Made by a program: the position numbers and the translations under genes. Below are positions 7,070 through 15,319 of a stretch of DNA of 44,943 nt, piece by piece. Position 1 is the stretch's first letter. The number at the start of each line of letters is the position of its first letter. This DNA is from Pseudomonas spelaei (GTDB lineage: Bacteria > Pseudomonadota > Gammaproteobacteria > Pseudomonadales > Pseudomonadaceae), in contig NZ_WNNK01000034.1 of assembly GCF_009724245.1 (NCBI RefSeq), positions 1 through 44,943 of the forward strand, written 5' to 3'. The notes under the pieces are model-generated. The model was not told where the DNA came from, ran no database searches, and was given only the letters and a program-made list of their open reading frames with translations.

Positions 7070-7272
7070 CCTTCCTTCTGGTCGCGTATGGCTTTGGCTT
7101 GCGCGACCGTCTCATGCATCAGCATGCAAAGCCGATAGCACTGGCTTGGGGGCGATAGGGTCGTGGGCGCTGTGTTTATCCCGTAGCCCTGCGTTTTCGT
7201 TGACGATCTTCGCGGGCAAGCCCGCTCCCACAGAGGGGCGGTTAAAGCCTGTTTTCCTTGATTGAGGCCATG
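6977..7272. repeat. Direct repeat copy 1 (DUF3077 3' end plus REP)
   Basis: Corresponds to copy 2 at 13588-13951. Shared landmarks, in order: the DUF3077 3' end, TAGCCTTCCTTC, GGTCGCGTATGGCTTTG, CGTGGGCGCTGTGTTTATCC, CCCTGCGTTTTCGTTGA, the REP core, AGCCTGTTTTCCTT and ATTGAG. Copy 1 lacks about 65 bases present in copy 2. Confidence 0.85.
7212..7233. repeat. REP element
   Basis: GCGGGC-AA-GCCCGC followed by TCCCACAG, the common pseudomonad REP core. The same core lies in copy 2 of the direct repeat. Confidence 0.8.
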
Positions 7273-7335
7273 GAAAATGCGCAGCCGGTGCAACCCTGCC
7301 CTCCTACGCTTTTCAAAAACGATGATCTTGTCGCG

Positions 7336-7360
7336 GCATAGACCATCGTATTTACTATGC
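7336..7360. promoter_or_regulatory. Inverted repeat upstream of the AraC-family gene
   Basis: GCATAG (7336-7341) and CTATGC (7355-7360) flank a 13-base A/T-rich centre in the 188-base region between the direct repeat and the regulator gene. Possible operator; no promoter could be fixed by eye. Confidence 0.3.
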
Positions 7361-7460
7361 TGTCAAAAACGCGACCGTGGAAAAAATTTTGCCCAAGTGT
7401 TTCCCCGCGTACCAAGCCGGTTTTCACGTGTATTGCCCTTAAAAACAGGTGCGAACGTTT

Positions 7461-8447
7461 ATGACGCATGCGACGCCATCCATCAAACTCAGCACGCTTC
7501 GGCAAGTTGCTCCCTATCTGAGCATGCGAGGGGTGTCGCCGCTGGAGTTCTTTCGGCGTTTTGGTATTTCCCCTCATGTTTTTCAATACCCTGAAGCATG
7601 GGTACCGCGAGCGGCCTGTTTTCATATCGCCAATGAAATGGCTGCAACGGCGCAGGATCCTTTCGGCGGTGGGATGGTGGGGCATCTGACGGATGTGCGC
7701 TCAACGGGTGCATGGGGCGAGTTGGTATTGGGCTCGACCAGTCTCGCTCAGGCGTGTGCGGCGGCGGCGGTTCATACGGATTTGCTGCATCAGGGAAGCG
7801 AAGTAAAGATCGTCACCGAAGGCCGTACGACGAAACTGATCCAGCACTTTACCGGGCAGCACGAAGTTGACCCCAAGCAAGTCATTTTCGGCACCCTGGC
7901 GGTGCTTAGAAAAGTGCCTCTGCTGTCCGGTGCGTCTGGCGCCATTCGGGTACATCTGAAAAACCCGCGGGAAAGGGGCGACGAGGCGCTTGAGGAATAC
8001 CTGGGGCCTAACCTGGTCATGAACGCTGAGTACAACATGATCGAATTCGATCGTGAGTTGCTCGAAATCCCCTTGCAGCCTGTTCGGGATGTGGCCTGGA
8101 AAACCACTCAAGCGTTGAAGTCGACCACTGCAACAGCGCACGCGCTCGCCGAGCAGATTGCGGATCAGGAACTGTCCCGGCTTGCCACTATTTCAAGAAA
8201 GATCGGACTGTCTGTTCGAACGCTGCAGCGGCGCCTCGAACATTGTGGCATCGACTTCGACGCGTTACGTGACGAGACGCGTCGCAGTGAGGCATTTCAG
8301 TTATTGGCCAGCGGCAAATACACCGCGACCGAGATTGCCTATATGGTCGGCTACAGCGATCCCGCGCACTTTACGCGTGCCTTCAAGCGCTGGACCGGGA
8401 GCCCGCCGTCGCGCTATCGCGCCATCTTGTTGAAACAAGATCGTTAA
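7461..8447 (+). CDS. AraC-family transcriptional regulator
   Basis: 328 residues. The N-terminal 200 residues resemble the arabinose-binding-like sensing domain of the OruR/ArgR-type AraC subgroup; the C-terminal 100 residues hold two helix-turn-helix units, with RTLQRRL in the first and TATEIAYMVGYSDPAHFTRAF plus GSPPSRYR in the second, the classical AraC signature. An upstream in-frame GTG (7449) has no ribosome site; the ATG at 7461 follows AGGTG. The gene opens a repeat-flanked cassette and is followed, 168 bases later on the same strand, by four genes for exported proteins that it probably controls. A pair of TGGCA half-sites lies before the first of these. Ligand unknown. Confidence 0.85.
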   Translation: MTHATPSIKLSTLRQVAPYLSMRGVSPLEFFRRFGISPHVFQYPEAWVPRAACFHIANEMAATAQDPFGGGMVGHLTDVRSTGAWGELVLGSTSLAQACAAAAVHTDLLHQGSEVKIVTEGRTTKLIQHFTGQHEVDPKQVIFGTLAVLRKVPLLSGASGAIRVHLKNPRERGDEALEEYLGPNLVMNAEYNMIEFDRELLEIPLQPVRDVAWKTTQALKSTTATAHALAEQIADQELSRLATISRKIGLSVRTLQRRLEHCGIDFDALRDETRRSEAFQLLASGKYTATEIAYMVGYSDPAHFTRAFKRWTGSPPSRYRAILLKQDR

Positions 8448-8533
8448 CCTCTCCGCCTGACGCCTCACCTCTTCTTGCCCAGCCCGTTAGTCCCTTGCAG
8501 GGACGGCCTTCGCGTGCGCGCTCGCTGTGCTTT

Positions 8534-8573
8534 TGGCACCAAATGGCAAGTTTGCGTCAAGGCGTTCTTATAC
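8534..8573 (+). promoter_or_regulatory. Candidate AraC-type half-sites and promoter of the exported-protein operon
   Basis: TGGCA at 8534-8538 and 8544-8548 are direct repeats one helical turn apart, the usual spacing of AraC-family sites. TTATAC (8568-8573) could serve as -10 element; the only -35 position at 18 bases spacing (8544-8549) falls on the second half-site and is poor, as expected of an activator-dependent promoter. Inferred. Confidence 0.35.
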
Positions 8574-8615
8574 AGTCAAAAAATTAACGCCAACTTATAA
8601 AACCAAGAGGTTTAA

Positions 8616-9650
8616 ATGTCCCATTCATCCACGGCCCGCCTCTTCGCCATGGCACTGGCAGCGTTTGGAAGTGCGAACGCTCAGTCGTCCCCGGACGCGG
8701 CGATACCGGTGGGTGTCGATAACTTCGTCCGGGCCGAGTCTGATCTCTACTTGGGAAAAATGGTGGCCACTGGCAGTTTGGGGCGGTTTGTTCATAGCCG
8801 CGAAGCCGTGCCCATCGACGCCCAGAATGTGGTCCGGATGAATCGGGACACGCTCTACTCGTCAGCGGTGTTCGATCTCGACGCAGGCCCCGTCACGATC
8901 ACCTTGCCTGAGGCCGAAGGACGGTTCATGTCGATGGCGGTGATCAATGAAGATCACTACGTGCCCCTCGTCACTTACGGCGCCGGTCGCCGGACGCTGA
9001 CGAAAGAGGCTGTCGGCACACGCTATGTGTTTGTGGCTGTGCGCACGTTCTTTGACCCCTCCGATCGCAAAGACCTCAAAAAAGTGCATGCACTGCAGGA
9101 CGCAATCACGGTCAGCCAAGCCCAGGTTGGAGAGTTCGTCGTACCAAAGTGGGACCAGGCCAGCCAGGCCAAGGTACGTGAGGCCTTGGAGGTCCTGGGC
9201 TTGACCATTCCCGACTACAACCAGTCCTTTGGGCCCAAGGGCAAGGTCAATCCGATCCATCACTTGATCGGCACTGCGACAGGGTGGGGCGGGAACCCGG
9301 CCAAGGACGCTATCTACCTGGGCGGTGCGATAGCGCAGAACGATGGCAAAACCGTGTACCGGCTCAAGGTTGGGGAGGTTCCGGTGAAGAGTTTCTGGTC
9401 CGTGAGTGTTTATAACGCAGACGGTTACTTTCAGAAGAACCCCTATGACGCTTACTCGTTGAACAACCTCACCGCCCAGAAAAGTGAGGATGGCTCGATT
9501 GTCATCCAGTTCGGTGGTTGCGACGCAAAGACCGCGAATTGCCTGCCGACGACACCCGGCTGGAACTACACGGTCAGGCTTTATCAGCCGAGCGAACAAA
9601 TACTGAATGGCCAATGGAGCTTCCCGAAGCCGCAGCCCGTCACGCTCTAA
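8616..9650 (+). CDS. DUF1254/DUF1214 domain exported protein
   Basis: 344 residues with a short N-terminal signal-like segment ending near GSANAQ, predicted to be periplasmic. The first part (NFVRAESDLYLGKMVATGSLGRF ... NRDTLYSSAVFDL) is the DUF1254 type and the C-terminal part (GKTVYRLKVGEVPVKSFWSVSVYN, ending in WNYTVRLYQP) the DUF1214 type. Both are widespread domains without a settled biochemical role. AAGAGG lies six bases before ATG. It is the first gene of a tight plus-strand group with a MipA-like barrel, an acid phosphatase and another barrel protein, all with signal peptides, which suggests a common cell-envelope task. Confidence 0.8.
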   Translation: MSHSSTARLFAMALAAFGSANAQSSPDAAIPVGVDNFVRAESDLYLGKMVATGSLGRFVHSREAVPIDAQNVVRMNRDTLYSSAVFDLDAGPVTITLPEAEGRFMSMAVINEDHYVPLVTYGAGRRTLTKEAVGTRYVFVAVRTFFDPSDRKDLKKVHALQDAITVSQAQVGEFVVPKWDQASQAKVREALEVLGLTIPDYNQSFGPKGKVNPIHHLIGTATGWGGNPAKDAIYLGGAIAQNDGKTVYRLKVGEVPVKSFWSVSVYNADGYFQKNPYDAYSLNNLTAQKSEDGSIVIQFGGCDAKTANCLPTTPGWNYTVRLYQPSEQILNGQWSFPKPQPVTL

Positions 9651-9722
9651 TTAAAAATCTCGGACTTTTATCACTACGCACAAACACCAATACGTTTGGT
9701 GTTACACCATAGGAAAGCAGCA

Positions 9723-10565
9723 ATGACAGCCATCGGTGGTTCAACCTTTCTTAAGCATCCGGTGATGCTCATTACAGGTGCGACGCTCGCACTTGCGATG
9801 GTGTTGCCGGCACACGCAGACGATTCAAGTGAGCCCTCCGTAACCGTCGGTGGCGGGCTTGCCGTCGGCCCGTTGTACGAAGGCTCTTCACACTATGCCG
9901 CGTTCCCTTCACTGAAACTCAAAGCGGTCTTGCCTACCAACGACTGGGGCACGTTTACCGCAGCGTTCCCGGACGGATTGCGTTGGGACTTGCCGGGGCT
10001 GTCACCTTTCGGGGTGGCTCTGCTGATCGGTTATGACCAGGGGCGCAAGGAAAGAATTCATACCCTGGACGGTCGTGATGACTACCTGAGGGGAATGGGC
10101 AACCTGGACAGCACTGCCTTGGTCGGAGCCGAAGCGTACTGGATCCTGCCGGCCGGCCGCCTGTTTGTTCGCGGCCTGCAAGCGAGCCAGAGCCGCAATT
10201 ACGGTGGCGAGCATCTGGGGCGTACGGCGTACCTCGAGGCCGGGGTTGCTACGGCATACCCACTGTCCTCGACGTTGACCCTGGACTCGACGCTGTACGG
10301 CACCTGGAGCAATGAGAACGACATGATGGCGCGCTTCGGCGTCACGGCCCAACAAGCGGCACGTACCCGTTTCGATGAATACCGTCCAAGCGGCGGGATG
10401 CGCGACGTGACCTTGAAGCTGGGCCTCACCTGGCAATGGCAGCCACAGTTGGCACTGGAAGGCGGCCTCAAGACCTACGCCCTGGTCGGCGATGCCCGCA
10501 ACAGCCCGCTGACGGGTGAGAAGGTCGGCGCAGGCGCCTATCTGAATGCTCTGTACCGGTTTTGA
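9723..10565 (+). CDS. MipA/OmpV family outer membrane protein
   Basis: 280 residues from ATG at 9723, preceded by AGGAAAG; a more upstream in-frame GTG is not needed. A signal peptide (hydrophobic LITGATLALAMVLPAHA) is followed by a mature part starting with VTVGGGLAVGPLYEGSSHY, in which the GG-x-Y-EGS pattern, alternating strand residues and the terminal ALYRF aromatic are typical of MipA/OmpV beta-barrels. E. coli MipA scaffolds murein hydrolase and synthase; other members are pores or adhesins. Lies 72 bases after the DUF1254 gene and 37 bases before the phosphatase gene in the same apparent operon. Confidence 0.8.
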   Translation: MTAIGGSTFLKHPVMLITGATLALAMVLPAHADDSSEPSVTVGGGLAVGPLYEGSSHYAAFPSLKLKAVLPTNDWGTFTAAFPDGLRWDLPGLSPFGVALLIGYDQGRKERIHTLDGRDDYLRGMGNLDSTALVGAEAYWILPAGRLFVRGLQASQSRNYGGEHLGRTAYLEAGVATAYPLSSTLTLDSTLYGTWSNENDMMARFGVTAQQAARTRFDEYRPSGGMRDVTLKLGLTWQWQPQLALEGGLKTYALVGDARNSPLTGEKVGAGAYLNALYRF

Positions 10566-10602
10566 TCCGTTGGCAATACCGGGATAGATAGGAGAACACT
10601 CG

Positions 10603-11418
10603 ATGAAAACAGTACATAAGCAGTTGGGGCTGGCCGGCCTGCTCTGGTCGGGGCTGGTGCTTGCCGAAGATGCCGCCACCAAGGTCACGGACCCTCACTT
10701 CAAGCTGGCGCCAGGCTATCTTGACCCGGCGGACTTGCCAGTGCGCTTGGCGTTGCTCGGCGCCCCACCCAAGCCGGACTCTGCGGCGCTTGCACGGGAT
10801 GAGGAAGCACGCCGCGCGGCGCTGGCACTGCGTGGTACGGCCCGGGAGAAGCTTGCCGCAACGGATGCGGAATTATCATTTCCTGGCCCGGCGAAAACAT
10901 TCTCCTGTGCGCTGGGCACGCCAATCACCGAAAAAAGTACACCGCATCTTTATACCTTGATGCAGCGCACCCTGACGGATGCGGGCGGCTCCACCTATGC
11001 CGGAAAAAATGCCTACAACCGTACCCGTCCATTCGTGGTGCATGACGAAGGCACATGCCGCAAGGACATGGAGCCGCTGTTGCGCACGGACGGTTCCTGG
11101 CCATCCGGCCACTCTGCGGCCGGCTGGGCCTGGGGGTTGGTGCTGGCCGAGATTCAGCCTGCGCGAGCCACCGAACTGATGACCCGCGGGTTGTCGTACG
11201 GCCAGAGCCGTGTCATCTGCAATGCACACTGGCAGAGCGACGTGGATGCGGGCCGCATCATGGGCGCGGCCACAGTGGCGAGCCTGCATAGCAATTCGGC
11301 GTTCCTGGCGGACCTCGCGGCGGCGAAAGAGGAGGTCAAGGCGGCTCAAAAGGCAGGCCTGAGGCCTACAGAAGATTGTGCGGCCGAGGGCGTGGCGCTC
11401 TCGCTGACCCAGCACTGA
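10603..11418 (+). CDS. Class A non-specific acid phosphatase (PAP2 superfamily)
   Basis: 271 residues with an N-terminal signal peptide ending at about residue 21. All three phosphatase motifs of the PAP2 superfamily are intact: K135-x6-R142-P143, P167-S-G-H170, and S202-R-x5-H209-x3-D213, with H209 the expected phospho-histidine nucleophile. Such enzymes hydrolyse phosphomonoesters in the periplasm. GATAGGAGA precedes the start. Position among three envelope proteins behind an AraC regulator suggests that it dephosphorylates an imported substrate; that link is inference. Confidence 0.88.
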   Translation: MKTVHKQLGLAGLLWSGLVLAEDAATKVTDPHFKLAPGYLDPADLPVRLALLGAPPKPDSAALARDEEARRAALALRGTAREKLAATDAELSFPGPAKTFSCALGTPITEKSTPHLYTLMQRTLTDAGGSTYAGKNAYNRTRPFVVHDEGTCRKDMEPLLRTDGSWPSGHSAAGWAWGLVLAEIQPARATELMTRGLSYGQSRVICNAHWQSDVDAGRIMGAATVASLHSNSAFLADLAAAKEEVKAAQKAGLRPTEDCAAEGVALSLTQH

Positions 11419-11430
11419 TCGGAGAAACAC

Positions 11431-12225
11431 ATGATTCACAGTAACAACCCACGCTCGCCGTTGCGGCATAAGCACGCCCGCCTGGTTCTGCTGGTTAGCG
11501 CCTTTACGAGCGCCGGATCCAGTTTGCCGATGGTGGCCATGGCAGCAGACGGTGATGACTGGCAGTTCAACGGCGGGCCTTATGTGTGGGGCGCCGGGAT
11601 CCGTGGGCATGTGGGCCACCGTAGTACCGGGACCCAGTTTATAAAGTCCGACTTCTCGGACATCGCACGTACTGTCGATATGTCAGTGATGCTGATGGGC
11701 GAGGCTCGGCGAGGGCCGTACAGCGTACTCACCGACCTGATGTATATCGACACCGACACCCGCAACCGTCTGCCAGCAGGCGCCCCCGCGTCCAAGCTTG
11801 AGGTGGAAAGCAAGACGGCTTCCGGATTCCTGGGGGGCGGGTACACCGTGTTGGGTGATGACAATCATCGGTTGGACGTCGCCGGCGGAATACGCGTCTG
11901 GTACAGCAGCACCACCATCAGCCTGCACGGTGGGCCCGCTGGTGGCCTGTCTGGCTCCGACCAGGCTACCTGGGCGGACGCCATGGCGGGGCTGCGTGGG
12001 CACTATGCCGTGAATGACCGATTCTGGTTGTCGTCATGGGGTATGGCAGGCGCAGGGCAGTCCCGGGAAGACTGGGACCTGGCCGCGCTGGCGGGCTGGG
12101 AGTTCTTGCCCGGCTTTTCTGCGGTGGCCGGTTACCGGGCCATGGGGGTGAATTATCGCCATGATGGTTTTGTCTACGACATTGTCCAGAAAGGGCCACT
12201 GCTGGGTATCAGTGGGCGGTTCTGA
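11431..12225 (+). CDS. Predicted outer membrane beta-barrel protein
   Basis: 264 residues. A long N-terminus with a twin-basic start and hydrophobic LVLLVSAFTSAGSS leads to cleavage near AMAAD. The mature part has alternating amphipathic strands and glycine-rich turns (WQFNGGPYVWGAGIRGHVG, GGYTVLGDDNHRLDVAGGIR, FSAVAGYRAMGVNYRHDGFV) and ends in the aromatic ISGRF, the signature of proteins inserted by the BAM complex. It is in size and pattern an 8- to 10-strand barrel. CGGAGA precedes ATG; only 12 bases separate it from the phosphatase stop. Specific function not recognised. Confidence 0.75.
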   Translation: MIHSNNPRSPLRHKHARLVLLVSAFTSAGSSLPMVAMAADGDDWQFNGGPYVWGAGIRGHVGHRSTGTQFIKSDFSDIARTVDMSVMLMGEARRGPYSVLTDLMYIDTDTRNRLPAGAPASKLEVESKTASGFLGGGYTVLGDDNHRLDVAGGIRVWYSSTTISLHGGPAGGLSGSDQATWADAMAGLRGHYAVNDRFWLSSWGMAGAGQSREDWDLAALAGWEFLPGFSAVAGYRAMGVNYRHDGFVYDIVQKGPLLGISGRF

Positions 12226-12339
12226 GGCGTTCATGGTAAAGCGCTCACGCAGCTCAATGGGCTGTCATTCCCCACTGTAAACAGGATGGAAAGCACCGAT
12301 TCATGTACCAAAGGTTCATATTCCAGGCTTTATGCTAAA

Positions 12340-12373
12340 TTATGGATTGCCAATAATTATGGCGTATCCATAA
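12340..12373 (+). promoter_or_regulatory. 34-bp palindromic operator before the ATPase gene
   Basis: Outer arms TTATGGAT (12340-12347) and ATCCATAA (12366-12373) plus inner arms GCCA (12349-12352) and TGGC (12360-12363) make an almost continuous palindrome ending just before the ribosome site AAGAGG. The word AATTATGG is also directly repeated within it. Likely bound by a repressor not identified here. Confidence 0.5.
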
Positions 12374-12387
12374 AAAGAGGTAATTGC

Positions 12388-13545
12388 ATGAGCAGCATAT
12401 TCCAACGCCCTGAACTGGCTGAAGAGATGGCGAACCAGCTTCTCAATCCGGGTGTGCTCGATGAGGGACTGCGCTCAGGTCTATTTCTGTCTGGCCTGCG
12501 CAGGACAGGTAAAACGACATTCCTGAGAAATGACCTCATTCCAGCCCTGGAAGAAGCCGGTGCTCTGGTCATTTACGTCGACCTCTGGAGCGATACGCTG
12601 GCCAACCCGGCAACGCTCGTGCATAACGCGATACGTAAAACCTTAAAAGAGCTCCAAACGCCGGGTTCCCCCCTGCTTGAAATGCTCAAGCGGGTTAGCA
12701 GTGCAGATATAGGTGCCGCAGGATTCAAATTCGGCTTCAAACTCGACAGCATTGGCAATACCGGCGGCCCAACGTTGGCGCAGGCACTGACAGAGGTCGT
12801 CGACCAAGCGAAGACCCATTTAGTACTGATCATTGATGAAGTGCAGCACGCCATTTCCTCCGACGACGGCAATCAATTGCTCCTGGCACTCAAAGCCGCT
12901 CGTGACGCAATCAATCCGCGCCCGAACACACCGGGCTATTTCCTGTGCATTGGGACCGGATCTCACAGGGCACAAGTGAGCGAGCTGACAGCAAAACGCA
13001 ACCAAGCGTTTTCAGGTGCTACCTCCGCCGCCTACCCGGTACTGAAAGGAGATTACGTTGGGTACCTACTCAACCGACTTGCAATGACGGTAAAGAAGGA
13101 AAAGTTACCGTCCCGTGAAGTGGCCATCGAGGCGTTCAACACCTTGGGTAATCGACCGGAGGAAATGCTCAAGGCGCTGCGCCAGCTCATGCAGCAAGAC
13201 GGTGATCCCGACGTTTTCCTTCCGGTTATTGCCAGCACATTACGCTCGGCAGCGGCGAGTATTGAGCTTGAAAAAGTAGAGCTGTTGGGCAGCCTGGCTC
13301 AGGCTATCTTCAACAAAATCGCGTCCACGGAGGGAGATGCTCGAGGAATTTTCTCCACCGATGCTGCGGCGGAATATTCAAAGACTGTGGGTCGAGAGGT
13401 ACGTGTTGAAGAAATTCAGCCTGTGGTGATTGCGCTGGTCGCAGAGAACATCATCATGCGGCGCGGGCATGGGATTTATGCGATTACCGATCAGTTTGTT
13501 CAGGAAATCTGGCTGGAAGAGCGGGCGTTGATTGAGGCTAGTTAG
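12388..13545 (+). CDS. AAA/STAND-like ATP-binding protein
   Basis: 385 residues from the ATG preceded by AAAAAGAGG; a longer frame from 12286 would read through the operator and has no ribosome site. Walker A GLRRTGKTTF lies near residues 36-45 and Walker B LVLIIDEVQ near residue 150; after a region with a probable sensor motif (CIGTGSHR) the C-terminal 150 residues are helical and could be a winged-helix-type module as in Orc/Cdc6-like ATPases. No effector domain, nuclease or membrane segment is visible. Same strand as the envelope genes but with its own operator 162 bases downstream of them. Cargo unknown. Confidence 0.8.
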   Translation: MSSIFQRPELAEEMANQLLNPGVLDEGLRSGLFLSGLRRTGKTTFLRNDLIPALEEAGALVIYVDLWSDTLANPATLVHNAIRKTLKELQTPGSPLLEMLKRVSSADIGAAGFKFGFKLDSIGNTGGPTLAQALTEVVDQAKTHLVLIIDEVQHAISSDDGNQLLLALKAARDAINPRPNTPGYFLCIGTGSHRAQVSELTAKRNQAFSGATSAAYPVLKGDYVGYLLNRLAMTVKKEKLPSREVAIEAFNTLGNRPEEMLKALRQLMQQDGDPDVFLPVIASTLRSAAASIELEKVELLGSLAQAIFNKIASTEGDARGIFSTDAAAEYSKTVGREVRVEEIQPVVIALVAENIIMRRGHGIYAITDQFVQEIWLEERALIEAS

Positions 13546-13557
13546 GAACTCAACTTG

Positions 13558-13680
13558 AGAATCCGTTATGACGTAAACCGCTCCTCCTACGCCTCACATT
13601 TCCTGCCGGAGATGAGCAAGGCGCTGATCGACGATGTGGTGAAGGTGCTGACTTTGCCAGGCAATAGCGTCTGCAAATAG
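13558..13680 (+). pseudogene. Truncated copy of the DUF3077 gene
   Basis: The 32 codons at 13585-13680 read SYASHFLPEMSKALIDDVVK and then VLTLPGNSVCK-stop, nearly identical to the end of the intact DUF3077 protein (ASHFLQEMSKAVIDDVVKVL...). No start codon, C4-type RNA or N-terminal half remains. It marks the right border of the cassette. Confidence 0.85.
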
Positions 13681-13951
13681 CCTTCCTTCAGGTCGCGTAT
13701 GGCTTTGTCTTGCGCGACTGTCCCCTGCATCAGCAGCAAAGCTAATAGCACTTAGCCATATTTCTAATTGACACCCCCTCCCCCGTCCTTTAAAACCCAC
13801 GCTCCTTATTTATGGCTGTTGGCTTAGGGGTCGATGGATTCGTGGGCGCTGTGTTTATCCAGTGGCCCTGCGTTTTCGTTGAAGACCATCGCGGGCAAGC
13901 CCGCTCCCACAGAAAAGCCGCTGAAGCCTGTTTTCCTTTATTGAGACATGG
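13588..13951. repeat. Direct repeat copy 2 (DUF3077 remnant plus REP)
   Basis: Partner of 6977-7272. It contains an extra block of about 65 bases around 13755-13820 and the REP core GCGGGCAAGCCCGC at 13891-13904, and ends at the start codon of the CHASE2 gene. The two copies bracket 6.3 kb. Confidence 0.85.
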
Positions 13952-15319
13952 ATGTCGAAGAAGCCTCCTCTTTTCACCTTTCGCCGCTGTTGCCTCGCCC
14001 TTCTGATCGGGCTGCTGGCCATCCTCGACCCTTTCGGCCTGGCCAGTTCCAGCGACAAGGCGTCCGCCGAGTGGTTTAACCGCATGCTTTCCAGCAGCTA
14101 CCCAAGCACCGGCCAGCAGCAGGTGGCGGTGGTGTTGATCGATGACGCCTATCTAATGCGCAACAACACGTCGTGGCCCATGCCCTACGGCGAGCAGAGC
14201 AAGCTGTTCAAGCGTTTGCTGGCCTATAAGCCGAAGGCGGTGTTTGTGGATTTGTTGTACAGCCACGATCACTCCCTCGGTGATCCGACGCGGGGCAGTC
14301 AGTTGTTGGCGAATGTGTTTGAGCGGTATCAGCTCCAGGGTATTGCGTTGTTCCTGGCCAATACCGGCGTGACGCGTGGAGTGGATGGGCAGGCCAATAC
14401 CCTGGCGCCGTTTGCCGGGGTCAGTCGGCCGGCGGTGGTGGTGTGGGATGGGGTGGAGGATGCCTATCCGTTGGCGTTCAAGGCGCCGTTGGGCGTGATG
14501 GAGACGCCGGCCATGGCGCTTTATCGCGAGTACTGCAAGACGCAGGCGTGTGGACCATTGCCTGCGGATGCGCAGGCCGCCGTGGCGTCGCCGCCGATTG
14601 CGGTGCAGTGGGGGCTCACGTTGGCGCCGGAGCAGGCGCGCATCAAGGACCTCAGTGATTGCGCCTCGCCGTCGCACTTTCTGCCGGACTGGCTGATGCA
14701 GTTGGGCCAGGCGGTGTTCTGGAGGTTTGACGACTCGGCCCAGTCGCGCTGTGCCTATAGCTTGAAGCTGTCGGCCACGGATCTGGAGGTCAGCTCGCCC
14801 GAGGATCAGGCTTTGATTGCTGAGTTGCTGCGCGATCGCCTGGTGTTGGTCGGGGCGAATATCACCTCCACCGGCGACCTGGTGCAGTCTCCGGTTCATG
14901 GGCAGATTCCCGGGGTTTATCTGCATGCGATGGCGCTGGATAACCTGATCACCTGGGGCATGGACTATGACCGCGAGCCGGGCAGCCTGGCGCTGATCAA
15001 TATCAGTTGGCTGGATGGGTTGACGCTTGGGCTGCTGGCGTTGATTGCAGTGTTCAAGGCGTTGCACGCCCGGCAGTTGGCCAAGCAACCCGCATGGACG
15101 CGCTGGCCCTCCTGGGAGCGTCGCCTTTTTTCTTCAGCGTATCCCTCGTGGCTACTGACCCTGCTCGTGCTGGGGGCGGTGTGCTGGGTACTTCGATACA
15201 ACCACTACACCGCCGTCAACGTTCTGGGGATTACGTTGCTGTCATTGCTGCTGCTCAGCGATCGGTTCGACGCTTTTTTCAACCAGCCTTCTCGTCTTAC
15301 TCAAGGAACTCAAGGATGA
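13952..15319 (+). CDS. CHASE2 sensor protein without output domain
   Basis: 455 residues. One membrane segment near residues 12-30, then a large extracytoplasmic CHASE2 domain (VAVVLIDDAYL ... PKAVFVDLLYSHDHSL ... LVLVGANITSTGDLVQSPV, with GQIPGVYLHAMALDNLI), then three C-terminal membrane segments (about 348-367, 394-412 and 419-436). CHASE2 normally feeds a kinase, cyclase or GGDEF domain; here the protein ends after the membrane bundle with about 15 residues. Ribosome site weak. Its stop overlaps the start of the next gene (ATGA). The signal may be passed to the co-encoded proteases; this is inference. Confidence 0.85.
   Translation: MSKKPPLFTFRRCCLALLIGLLAILDPFGLASSSDKASAEWFNRMLSSSYPSTGQQQVAVVLIDDAYLMRNNTSWPMPYGEQSKLFKRLLAYKPKAVFVDLLYSHDHSLGDPTRGSQLLANVFERYQLQGIALFLANTGVTRGVDGQANTLAPFAGVSRPAVVVWDGVEDAYPLAFKAPLGVMETPAMALYREYCKTQACGPLPADAQAAVASPPIAVQWGLTLAPEQARIKDLSDCASPSHFLPDWLMQLGQAVFWRFDDSAQSRCAYSLKLSATDLEVSSPEDQALIAELLRDRLVLVGANITSTGDLVQSPVHGQIPGVYLHAMALDNLITWGMDYDREPGSLALINISWLDGLTLGLLALIAVFKALHARQLAKQPAWTRWPSWERRLFSSAYPSWLLTLLVLGAVCWVLRYNHYTAVNVLGITLLSLLLLSDRFDAFFNQPSRLTQGTQG

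Noticed and set aside
7273..7460. Possible continuation of the CHASE2 gene start after repeat copy 1
   Set aside because: Similarity fades after the ATTGAG..CATGG word; only a weak CCCTCCTacgCTTTTCA resemblance remains, too little to call a remnant.
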